A stretch of DNA of 6,623 nt, from the NCBI GenBank assembly GCA_016870675.1, contig VGAU01000101.1:1-6623 (forward strand), read 5' to 3'. Shown here piece after piece: positions 1 through 6,009 of this stretch. How positions within the stretch are numbered: the first letter of the stretch is position 1; each line of letters begins with the position of its first letter. Made by a program: the position numbers and the translations under genes. A model generated the notes under the pieces. That model made no database searches, had not been told where the DNA came from, and saw nothing but the letters and a program-made list of their open reading frames with translations. The stretch comes from Actinomycetota bacterium (GTDB lineage: Bacteria > Actinomycetota > Humimicrobiia > Humimicrobiales > Humimicrobiaceae).

Positions 1-2
1 AA

Positions 3-821
3 TTAAATTCTAATTTTGAAAAGGAAAAATTTCTTGAAGGAGTCAAGCGGGCAAAGAAGTATATCACTGAAGGGGAGGCATTTCAGGTAGTACTTTCTCA
101 ACGGTTTTATACCGATGAGTTTTCCGATTCCTTCAGTATCTACCGTGGACTTAGAACTATAAATCCGTCTCCCTATATGTATTATTTTAATTTTGGTGAA
201 TTTAAAATCATTGGCGCTTCCCCGGAACCTCTTATTAAAATTAACGGTAGAAAAATTTTGACCTATCCTATTGCTGGTACCAGAATAAGAGGCCGGACCC
301 TAAAAGAGGACAGAGTTCTAATAAGTGATTTACTGAGTGATAAAAAGGAAAAAGCTGAACATAATATGCTTGTTGATCTGTCCAGAAATGATCTGGGTAG
401 AGTATGCCAGTATAACAGTGTGAAGGTTAAAAAATATATGAGTGTGGAAAAGTATTCACATGTAATTCATCTTGTGTCCAGAGTTGAAGGGATTCTGGAT
501 AAGAATAATTCAATATACGATGCAATGAAAAGTGTTTTTCCAGCAGGCACATTATCGGGGGCCCCAAAAATAAGGGCAATGCAGATTATAAGTGAACTGG
601 AGCCTGATAGCCGGGGACCATACGGAGGATCTGTAGGATATTTTGGCTATGATGGCAATCTTGATAGCTGTATCATTATCAGGACAGCTATTATTAAAAA
701 TGGCATAGCTTACATCCAGGCAGGCGCTGGAATAGTGTATGACTCTGAACCTGAAAATGAATATAATGAAACAATAAATAAAGCAGCTGCTCTTTTTAAG
801 GCTATTAAATTATTTAAGTAA
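3..821 (+). CDS. trpE: Anthranilate synthase component I, 5'-truncated by the window edge
   Basis: The C-terminal 272 residues of the chorismate-binding subunit are present. With a glutaminase partner (TrpG) this enzyme converts chorismate and glutamine to anthranilate, the first step of tryptophan synthesis in the cytoplasm. The frame is open from the window edge; ATG 177 is only the Met of the conserved NPSPYM motif, not a start. In visible-residue numbering I see GEAFQVVLSQRF (24-35), NPSPYM (54-59, part of the family's Trp-feedback/chorismate region), IAGTRIRG (90-97), AEHNMLVDLSRND (118-130), YSHVIH (151-156, catalytic His region), FPAGTLSGAPK (179-189), GPYGGSVGYFGYDG (205-218) and QAGAGIVYDS with EPENEYNET (239-257). 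Full TrpE is about 490-520 residues, so nearly half is missing upstream, including the N-terminal LLES-type feedback motif. PabB shares this fold, but the location at the head of trp genes settles the call. The stop is TAA 819-821, 22 nt before trpD. Confidence 0.96.
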   Translation, partial: LNSNFEKEKFLEGVKRAKKYITEGEAFQVVLSQRFYTDEFSDSFSIYRGLRTINPSPYMYYFNFGEFKIIGASPEPLIKINGRKILTYPIAGTRIRGRTLKEDRVLISDLLSDKKEKAEHNMLVDLSRNDLGRVCQYNSVKVKKYMSVEKYSHVIHLVSRVEGILDKNNSIYDAMKSVFPAGTLSGAPKIRAMQIISELEPDSRGPYGGSVGYFGYDGNLDSCIIIRTAIIKNGIAYIQAGAGIVYDSEPENEYNETINKAAALFKAIKLFK

Positions 822-843
822 GTTGAATACAGGAGATTAAAAA

Positions 844-1863
844 ATGAAAACTTTTTTAGACGCAGTTTTAAATGGAAGGAATCTCAGTCAAGATGAAGCG
901 TACAAAGCAATGGAATTTATAATGGAAGGGAACGCAAATGACTGTCAGATTGCGGCTTTCCTTACTGCATTGAAAATAAAAGGAGAAACAACTGATGAAA
1001 TAAGCGGCTTTTCCAGAGCTATGCTGGATAAGGCTGTAAAAGTAAAAAGCAGGCATAAAAACATTGTTGATACCTGTGGAACTGGTGGTGATGGTCTTGG
1101 TACTTTCAATATTTCCACTACTGCCGCATTTATAGCTGCAGGCGCAGGAGTACCGGTTGCAAAACACGGCAATAGAAATGTATCCAGTAGAAGTGGAAGC
1201 GCTGATGTCTTAGAAGAATTGGGGGTAAATATAAATCTTGAATGCAGTGAGGTTTCAGATTGTCTGGATAGTATAGGTATAGGCTTTATTTTTGCCCCTA
1301 AAGCGCATACAGCTATGAAATATGTAGCAAAAGCAAGGAAGGATATGGGTATAAGAACTGTTTTTAATATTTTGGGCCCTCTTACCAATCCGGCGCGGCC
1401 AAATGGCTGTGTCCTGGGTGTATTTGATAATAATTTAATATATATGATGATAAATACCTTGAAAAATTTAGGTGTAGAGAGGGCATTTGTAGTCAATAGC
1501 GAGGAAGGGCTTGATGAACTTTCTGTTTCGGGTAAAAACTCGGTTGCTGAACTAAGAGATGGCAGGGTCAGCAAATATGTTTTAGACCCGCAAAAACTGG
1601 GTTTTAAAAAGTCAAATATTTCAGAGCTGATAGGTGGAGACGCAAAGGAGAATGCGAGAATTTTAACCAGCATCCTTACCGGAGAGGAAAAGGGCGCAAG
1701 AAGAGATTCTGCTGTTATTAATGCCGCTGCAGCTATAGTTTCAGGTAAAAAAACTGACTCCATATCTGAGGCTGTAGATTTAGCTAACTGTTCTGTTGAA
1801 AGCGGAAAAGCATATGAGAAATTAACTAAAATGATCGAATTTACAAATAGAAAAACTAATTAA
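844..1863 (+). CDS. trpD: Anthranilate phosphoribosyltransferase
   Basis: This enzyme transfers the phosphoribosyl group of PRPP to anthranilate, giving N-(5'-phosphoribosyl)anthranilate, the second step of the pathway. The protein has 339 residues, the normal length for a stand-alone TrpD, with no fused TrpG domain. An N-terminal helical region (about 1-65) precedes the phosphoribosyltransferase core. Visible motifs are the PRPP-binding GTGGD (79-83), NIST (89-92), KHGNR (107-111), SGSADVLEELG (117-127), the anthranilate-site MGIRTVFNILGPLTNP (168-183, Arg171) and the metal-binding EGLDELS (221-227, Asp224/Glu225). ATG 844 is preceded by AGGAG at 831-835 with 8 nt spacing, which supports this start. 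All catalytic motifs look intact. The gene lies 22 nt after trpE and 33 nt before trpC, consistent with one transcript. A long antisense reading frame opposite it is a coding shadow. Confidence 0.98.
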   Translation: MKTFLDAVLNGRNLSQDEAYKAMEFIMEGNANDCQIAAFLTALKIKGETTDEISGFSRAMLDKAVKVKSRHKNIVDTCGTGGDGLGTFNISTTAAFIAAGAGVPVAKHGNRNVSSRSGSADVLEELGVNINLECSEVSDCLDSIGIGFIFAPKAHTAMKYVAKARKDMGIRTVFNILGPLTNPARPNGCVLGVFDNNLIYMMINTLKNLGVERAFVVNSEEGLDELSVSGKNSVAELRDGRVSKYVLDPQKLGFKKSNISELIGGDAKENARILTSILTGEEKGARRDSAVINAAAAIVSGKKTDSISEAVDLANCSVESGKAYEKLTKMIEFTNRKTN

Positions 1864-1885
1864 AACCCGGTCAGTATGTTTTAAA

Positions 1886-1890
1886 AGAGG
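1886..1890 (+). promoter_or_regulatory. Shine-Dalgarno site that fixes the TTG start of trpC
   Basis: AGAGG lies 6 nt before TTG 1897. The only nearby in-frame ATG (1876) runs into TAA at 1882-1884, and the next in-frame Met is far inside the conserved barrel. The TTG is therefore the only workable start. Confidence 0.75.
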
Positions 1891-1896
1891 ATAAAT

Positions 1897-2709
1897 TTGG
1901 AGTACCTAAAAAAAATTTTAGTTGTAAAAAAAGAAGAAATAAGAAAAATAAGAAGAAGTTCAGAATGGATAAAACGTGCTGTAAAAAATACAGAAAAAGA
2001 AAGGGGGAGTTTTTTAAGGAATATTAAAAGAGATAAAGTAAATGTGATTGCAGAGATTAAGAAAGCCTCTCCTTCAAAAGGAATTATCAATGACCGGCTT
2101 GATATTGAGGAGACGGTACTGCTTTATGATAAGTTTAAAAGCTTTATATGCGGGATATCAGTTCTTACTGAACCATTATATTTTAAGGGTGATCCTGAGA
2201 ATATAAGGTTAGTCAAAAAAAAATCAAAATTACCGGTACTAAGAAAGGATTTTATCTTCAGTGAGGTTCAGATTTATGAGAGCGCAGCTCTCGGGGCAGA
2301 TTGTATCCTGCTTATTAGTTCGCTTCTTGGAGAGGGAAAATTAAGAAAGCTTTATAATTTTGCTATAAATCTAGGATTAGATGTGCTGGTCGAAGTACAT
2401 AATGTAAAAGAACTGGATAAGGTACTGGATATCGGCGCGCAATTTATAGGTATAAATAACCGTAATTTAAAGGATATGAGTATTGATAGAAAAATAGTTT
2501 ATAATATTTTAGATTACAGCAAGAATAAAGATTTGTCTGATAAAATTTTAGTCTGTGAGAGCGGAGTAGAAAATGTCGAGTATATTAAAAGCCTGTTTTC
2601 AAGCGGAATAAATACTTTTCTGATTGGTGAGTATTTTATGGTGAGTAAGAATTTAGAAAAAACTTTAAGCAGTATGGAACTTGAACTAAAAAGGGAGAAA
2701 CTATTATAG
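1897..2709 (+). CDS. trpC: Indole-3-glycerol phosphate synthase (TTG start)
   Basis: This (beta/alpha)8-barrel enzyme decarboxylates and cyclises carboxyphenylamino-deoxyribulose phosphate to indole-3-glycerol phosphate. The protein has 270 residues, normal for a single-domain TrpC without a TrpF fusion. The N-terminus (LKKILVVKKEEI) matches the family's usual opening helix and supports the TTG start. Visible motifs are IAEIKKASPSKG (51-62, with Glu53, Lys55 and the SPS signature), VLRKDF (114-119, general-acid Lys117), EVHN (166-169, Glu166), GINNRNL (185-191, Asn187), CESGV (220-224) and the phosphate-binding loop FLIGEYFM (241-248), where VGEALM is more usual. Catalytic residues assigned by alignment to known IGPS enzymes (Glu53, Lys117, Glu166) are all present. 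The stop is TAG 2707-2709. An unusually long 161-nt gap separates it from trpF. Confidence 0.97.
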   Translation: MEYLKKILVVKKEEIRKIRRSSEWIKRAVKNTEKERGSFLRNIKRDKVNVIAEIKKASPSKGIINDRLDIEETVLLYDKFKSFICGISVLTEPLYFKGDPENIRLVKKKSKLPVLRKDFIFSEVQIYESAALGADCILLISSLLGEGKLRKLYNFAINLGLDVLVEVHNVKELDKVLDIGAQFIGINNRNLKDMSIDRKIVYNILDYSKNKDLSDKILVCESGVENVEYIKSLFSSGINTFLIGEYFMVSKNLEKTLSSMELELKREKLL

Positions 2710-2870
2710 AAAAAAAGTTTGCCGAAAAGATTAAAGTATTTATCTATATAGTTTTTTACTGATAATATAGAGTAAGATATTGTTAAATATATAGTGTGTT
2801 AAAATTTGCAAGAGTATAAGGAATAAGGAAGTGCAAGAATAAAAAAATAAATATATAAGGTAGTTAGAGC
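2710..2870 (+). other. AT-rich 161-nt gap between trpC and trpF
   Basis: This is much longer than the other gaps in the operon. I see no gene, strong hairpin or T-run terminator. It contains an extended -10-like element, TG at 2760-2761 followed by TAATAT 2763-2768, without a convincing -35. It also has a tandem ATAAGGA repeat (2816-2829) and the weak trpF ribosome site AAGG at 2857-2860 (10 nt spacing). It could hold a weak internal promoter or be a scar from a lost segment. Neither is established. Confidence 0.4.
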
Positions 2871-3524
2871 ATGATCTGGGTAAAAATATGTGGAATTACG
2901 AATATAGAGGATGCAAAAAGTATATCCGAATTGGGGGTGGATGCGATGGGGTTTGTCCTGTCTGCCGATAGTCCCAGAAGAGTAGAAATCATAACTGCAT
3001 ATAGAATAATTGAAGCACTGCGGATCGGGGAAAATAAAATTTCAATGGTAGGGGTATTCGTAAACGAAGAAATTAGAAGAGTTCTTAATGACTATAGAAG
3101 TCTAAGGTTAGATTATATACAGCTTTCAGGTGATGAAGATAGGGATTATTTAAAAGATTTAAAAGAAAAAGCTAGGGATATAAAAATTATAAAGTCAATA
3201 AGAATTAAGAATAAAAGTGAATCTTGCAGGGCTAAAATAAATAAAAAGGTGGACAAGTTAAAAGAATATGCAGATTTTATTCTGATGGATAGCTACAGGA
3301 AAGGCTTTTACGGAGGAACAGGAGTGTCTTTTAACTGGGATATTATAAAAGATTATGACCGGGAAATTCCTGTTATACTATCCGGCGGGCTTGATGCGGA
3401 AAACGTGAGGCAGGCGGTAGATATTGTAAAACCGTTTGGTGTGGATGCATCATCTAAATTAGAAATCTATCCTGGTAAAAAGGATATAGATAAAGTTACT
3501 AAATTTATAAATGTTTTAAAATAG
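2871..3524 (+). CDS. trpF: Phosphoribosylanthranilate isomerase
   Basis: This enzyme carries out the Amadori rearrangement of phosphoribosylanthranilate to carboxyphenylamino-deoxyribulose phosphate, the step between TrpD and TrpC. The protein has 217 residues, a small (beta/alpha)8 barrel at or slightly above the usual TrpF length. It opens with VKICGIT (4-10), giving the general-base Cys7. GVDAMGFVL (22-30) and SPRRV (34-38) follow. The general-acid Asp lies in ILMDS (Asp140), then GGTGVSFNW (148-156) and the phosphate-binding SGGL (171-174) and VDASSKLE (191-198). A lysine-rich stretch around 115-133 makes the middle slightly longer than typical. ATG 2871 places Cys7 at the standard distance from the N-terminus, which supports the start despite a modest ribosome site. 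The stop is TAG 3522-3524, 23 nt before trpB. Confidence 0.97.
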   Translation: MIWVKICGITNIEDAKSISELGVDAMGFVLSADSPRRVEIITAYRIIEALRIGENKISMVGVFVNEEIRRVLNDYRSLRLDYIQLSGDEDRDYLKDLKEKARDIKIIKSIRIKNKSESCRAKINKKVDKLKEYADFILMDSYRKGFYGGTGVSFNWDIIKDYDREIPVILSGGLDAENVRQAVDIVKPFGVDASSKLEIYPGKKDIDKVTKFINVLK

Positions 3525-3547
3525 GTTATAGAAGGCTTTTAGGGCAA

Positions 3548-4774
3548 ATGAAAAAAGATGAAAAAAAATTAAAAAAGGCAAATAGCAGTTTCCGGGGGAA
3601 AGAATACCGGAGTTATGGAAGAAATGGGTATTTTGGGGAATTTGGAGGTATATATGTTCCGGAGATACTGGTCAGCGCTTTGAAGGAGCTGGAAAAAAAT
3701 TATTTTAAGTATAAAAAGGATAAAAAGTTTAAAGAAGAACTCTCATTTTATTTAAAAAACTATGTGGGAAGACCCACACCCCTTTATTATGCAGAAAGAC
3801 TTTCTAACAGGCTGGGCGGAGCCAGAATATATTTAAAAAGAGAAGACCTCTGCCACCTTGGAGCTCATAAAATTAATAATACTGTTGGTCAGGTACTTCT
3901 TGCCAGAAAAATGGGGAAAAAATTTATAATTGCAGAGACTGGCGCAGGCCAGCATGGTGTGGCAACTGCTGCTGCAGCCGCACTATTCAATATGAGCTGC
4001 AAGGTTTTTATGGGAAGCAAGGATATTAAAAGACAGTCTTCCAATGTAATTAAAATGAAACTAATGGGTGCAGAAGTAATAGAAGTTTCTTCAGGGAGCA
4101 AGACATTAAAGGATGCAGTAAATGAGGCTCTCCGCTACTGGGTGTCAAGAGTGGATGATACTTATTATGTCCTGGGTTCAGTAGTAGGTCCCCATCCTTA
4201 CCCCACTATGGTCAGGGATTTCCAGGTAATCATAGGAAAAGAAACTAAAAAGCAGATAATGGATATAGAGGGAAGGCTTCCTGATTATATTATAGCCTGT
4301 GTTGGCGGCGGGAGTAATTCCATAGGAGTATTTTACCCTTTTTTAAAGAATGCGGATTCTGTCAAACTTATAGGAGTGGAAGCAGGAGGTAAGGGTATTA
4401 AAAGCAAGAAGCATGGGGCAACTTTAGGCTATGGAGATAAAGGAATATTTCACGGTGCTTTCAGTTATGTGCTGCAGGATGATTACGGACAGATAGAAGA
4501 GGCATATTCCATATCGGCTGGCCTTGACTATCCCGGAGTTGGTCCAGAGCACGCATACCTGAAAGAAAAAGGAATAGTAAAATATGAGTATATCCTGGAC
4601 AGTGAAGCTCTGGAAGCATTTAAAACGTTATCAGTATGTGAAGGAATAATTCCAGCTTATGAAAGTTCCCATGCTCTTGCTTATGTGGCAAAGCTGGCCC
4701 CGTCACTTGATAAAGATAAAGTTATTATCGTTAATCTATCCGGCCGGGGAGATAAAGATATTGAAAACAAATAA
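3548..4774 (+). CDS. trpB: Tryptophan synthase beta chain
   Basis: This PLP enzyme condenses indole, channelled from TrpA, with serine to give tryptophan. It acts as the beta dimer of the alpha2beta2 complex. The protein has 408 residues. Visible motifs are YFGEFGG.YVPE (28-39), GRPTPL (74-79), LKREDLCHLGAHKINN (96-111, Schiff-base Lys108), AETGAGQHG (129-137, catalytic Glu130), VGPHPYPTMVRDFQ (213-226), the PLP phosphate loop GGGSN (253-257), EGIIPAYESSHA (365-376) and NLSGRGDKD (396-404). The family more often has N and T where this has Cys102 and Leu104 (LxHxGAHK), and L at Tyr371; the catalytic residues are intact. A Lys-rich N-terminal extension of about 25 residues precedes the core. 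No later in-frame start codon exists, so ATG 3548 stands, although its ribosome sites are poorly spaced (GAAGG at 12 nt, AGGG at 3 nt). This is the classical TrpB1 type, not TrpB2. Confidence 0.98.
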   Translation: MKKDEKKLKKANSSFRGKEYRSYGRNGYFGEFGGIYVPEILVSALKELEKNYFKYKKDKKFKEELSFYLKNYVGRPTPLYYAERLSNRLGGARIYLKREDLCHLGAHKINNTVGQVLLARKMGKKFIIAETGAGQHGVATAAAAALFNMSCKVFMGSKDIKRQSSNVIKMKLMGAEVIEVSSGSKTLKDAVNEALRYWVSRVDDTYYVLGSVVGPHPYPTMVRDFQVIIGKETKKQIMDIEGRLPDYIIACVGGGSNSIGVFYPFLKNADSVKLIGVEAGGKGIKSKKHGATLGYGDKGIFHGAFSYVLQDDYGQIEEAYSISAGLDYPGVGPEHAYLKEKGIVKYEYILDSEALEAFKTLSVCEGIIPAYESSHALAYVAKLAPSLDKDKVIIVNLSGRGDKDIENK

Positions 4775-4810
4775 TAAACTCTAATGAAACCAGACAAAGT
4801 AATGCCCAGA

Positions 4811-4832
4811 GTATTTTAGGGGTATTTTGGGA
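4811..4832 (+). repeat. 11-bp imperfect tandem repeat before trpA
   Basis: GTATTTTAGGG (4811-4821) is followed directly by GTATTTTGGGA (4822-4832), and a partial third unit starts at 4833 (GTATAG). The second unit supplies the GGGAG Shine-Dalgarno (4829-4833) for trpA at 11 nt spacing. Each unit carries a G-run that could pair with 16S rRNA. Confidence 0.6.
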
Positions 4833-4844
4833 GTATAGTATATT

Positions 4845-5657
4845 ATGTATAAAGGTAAAAGCAGTGCAATAGAAAGAGTCTTTGATAATTTAAGAAAAAA
4901 TAATCAAAAGGCTTTCATTCCATTTATAACCTGTGGTTTTCCCACCCTTGGTGGTTTTTTTAGTTTATTTGAAGCCCTGGATAAAAATGGAGCAGATATA
5001 ATCGAGATAGGTATTCCATTTTCTGATCCGCTGGCCGATGGTCCAGTTATCCAGACTACTTCAAAGATTGCCTTAGAAAACGGGATAAACACAGATATTG
5101 TCTTTAATTCAATAATCAAAATAAGAAAAAGTAGTGATACGCCTATAGCCATTATGACTTATTTTAATACCATTTACCATTACGGGACCGGGAGGTTTTT
5201 AAAAAAAGCTAAAAGAGCAGGAGTAAATGGACTTATAATTCCCGACTTACCGCTGGAAGAATTTACCTCCTACAGGAGCTATTTTAACAGAGTAAATATT
5301 GATAATATTATGTTTGCTTCCCTGACTTCCAGTAAAGAAAGATTATCCGCTATTGCCAGGGAAGGAAAGGGTTTTATATACTGTGTTTCGGTAAAAGGGG
5401 TTACCGGGATTAGAAATAGTATAAGCCCGGAAGTTATAGATTTTTTAAAGAACCTAAAAGAAATAACCAACTTACCTCTGGCATTAGGCTTTGGTCTCTC
5501 AAACAGGGAACAAATTAATCAGATTAAAGGCTATTGTGATGGAGTTATTATAGGCAGTAAAATTTTGTCTCTAATTCTTGAGGCAGATAGCTTTAGTAAG
5601 GGTATTAAGGAAGTAGAAAATTTTACTTCAAACGTGAGTAACTTATTGAAATCATAA
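4845..5657 (+). CDS. trpA: Tryptophan synthase alpha chain
   Basis: This (beta/alpha)8-barrel subunit cleaves indole-3-glycerol phosphate to indole and glyceraldehyde-3-phosphate and passes indole to TrpB. The protein has 270 residues, the usual length. Visible motifs are FIPFITCGFP (24-33), IEIGIPFSDPLADGPVIQ (53-70, catalytic Glu54 and Asp65), MTYFN (104-108), GLIIPDLPLEE (129-139), CVSVKGVTGIR (180-190), the phosphate-binding GFGLSN (215-220) and DGVIIGSKI (232-240). The loop after strand 6 reads FASLTS where many family members have an APT-type sequence; this is a divergence but not one of the two acid catalysts. The 70-nt gap after trpB means the pair is not translationally coupled by overlap, which many trp operons show. 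ATG 4845 with GGGAG upstream is the best start. No clear terminator follows, so read-through into the toxin-antitoxin genes is possible. Confidence 0.97.
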   Translation: MYKGKSSAIERVFDNLRKNNQKAFIPFITCGFPTLGGFFSLFEALDKNGADIIEIGIPFSDPLADGPVIQTTSKIALENGINTDIVFNSIIKIRKSSDTPIAIMTYFNTIYHYGTGRFLKKAKRAGVNGLIIPDLPLEEFTSYRSYFNRVNIDNIMFASLTSSKERLSAIAREGKGFIYCVSVKGVTGIRNSISPEVIDFLKNLKEITNLPLALGFGLSNREQINQIKGYCDGVIIGSKILSLILEADSFSKGIKEVENFTSNVSNLLKS

Positions 5658-5691
5658 TATTCGTTCATAAGACATATTTATATAATTATTC

Positions 5692-5720
5692 TTGTTTTTA
5701 ATATTTAGTTTTGTTAATAT
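5692..5720 (+). promoter_or_regulatory. Candidate sigma-70-type promoter for the toxin-antitoxin operon
   Basis: TTGTTT (5692-5697) is separated by 17 nt from TAATAT (5715-5720). TG at 5712-5713 sits one base before the -10, giving an extended -10. Predicted transcription starts near 5727, inside the palindrome at 5727-5741. A second pair, TTGTTA 5711-5716 with TGTAAT 5735-5740, would start transcripts inside the Shine-Dalgarno and is less likely. The AT-richness makes chance matches common. Confidence 0.45.
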
Positions 5721-5726
5721 AAATTG

Positions 5727-5741
5727 TATTACACTGTAATA
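5727..5741. promoter_or_regulatory. Palindromic operator candidate for the RHH antitoxin
   Basis: TATTACA-C-TGTAATA is a perfect 7-bp inverted repeat around one central base. The overlapping TGTA-T-TACA (5725-5733) is itself palindromic, so three TGTA-type half-sites lie in register at 5725, 5730 and 5735. The site sits at the predicted transcription start and ends one base before the antitoxin Shine-Dalgarno. A one-base loop cannot form a full RNA hairpin, which favours a protein-binding site. RHH antitoxins commonly bind such repeats in their own promoters; binding here is inferred. Confidence 0.6.
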
Positions 5742-5742
5742 A

Positions 5743-5750
5743 AGAGGTGA
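5743..5750 (+). promoter_or_regulatory. Strong Shine-Dalgarno that sets the antitoxin start at TTG 5756
   Basis: AGAGGTGA is nearly the full complement of the 16S rRNA 3' end. Its AGAGG core ends 8 nt before TTG 5756. The in-frame GTG at 5747 lies inside this site and has no ribosome site of its own, so it is an unlikely start. Confidence 0.75.
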
Positions 5751-5755
5751 ATAAT

Positions 5756-5995
5756 TTGAACAGAAAAACTAAAGTTATAAGTATTTCTCTCCCGGAAGAA
5801 ATGGCTGATCAATTAGAAAATATGTCAAAAATAAGAGGTCGTACAAAAACGGATCTAATAAAAGAGATGTTTAAAAGCTATAAAGAAGTAATTGCAGAAA
5901 AAGAATGGTCCGAGTTATTTAAATTTGGTAGAGAAACTGCTAAAAATTTTAGAATAAAAGATGAAGAAGAGCTGTATAAATTTCTTAAAAAGTAG
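5756..5995 (+). CDS. Ribbon-helix-helix (CopG-type) antitoxin of a PIN toxin pair
   Basis: This is a small DNA-binding protein of 79 residues from TTG 5756 (82 if GTG 5747 were used). Residues 5-16 (TKVISISLPEEM) form the expected beta-strand that inserts into the DNA groove. Residues 16-28 and about 33-46 form the two helices around the RGRTKTD turn, so a dimeric RHH fold is very likely. The C-terminal part (50-79: W-S-E-L-F-K-F-G, then A-K-N-F-R-I-K-D-E-E) resembles the tail of RHH antitoxins that partner COG1569-type PIN proteins, where the tail contacts the toxin. The toxin gene follows after 14 nt, in the standard antitoxin-first order. The strong ribosome site here against a weak one for the toxin suits antitoxin excess. 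The palindrome at 5727-5741 suggests autorepression. Family assignment is firm; the exact antitoxin name is not. Confidence 0.85.
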   Translation: MNRKTKVISISLPEEMADQLENMSKIRGRTKTDLIKEMFKSYKEVIAEKEWSELFKFGRETAKNFRIKDEEELYKFLKK

Positions 5996-6009
5996 AAAGA
6001 AATCTTTTT

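Noticed and set aside
177..821. Treating ATG 177 as the start of trpE
   Set aside because: The frame is open to the window's left edge, and residues before this Met match TrpE (GEAFQVVLSQRF). The Met is part of NPSPYM.
945..1763. Long open reading frame on the minus strand opposite trpD
   Set aside because: It has no ribosome site or recognisable domain and lies entirely over a clearly conserved trpD; it reflects codon bias of the sense gene. Shorter antisense frames over trpC, trpB, trpA and the PIN gene were rejected for the same reason.
1876..1884. ATG upstream of trpC as an alternative start
   Set aside because: It is in frame but is followed after one codon by TAA.
4784..4819. Short plus-strand peptide frame (ATG 4784, 11 codons) between trpB and trpA, considered as a leader peptide
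   Set aside because: It has no ribosome site, no Trp codons and no attenuator-like hairpins around it.
5658..5700. Rho-independent terminator after trpA
   Set aside because: Only short A/T pairings are possible before the T-run at about 5695-5699; no stable stem was found.
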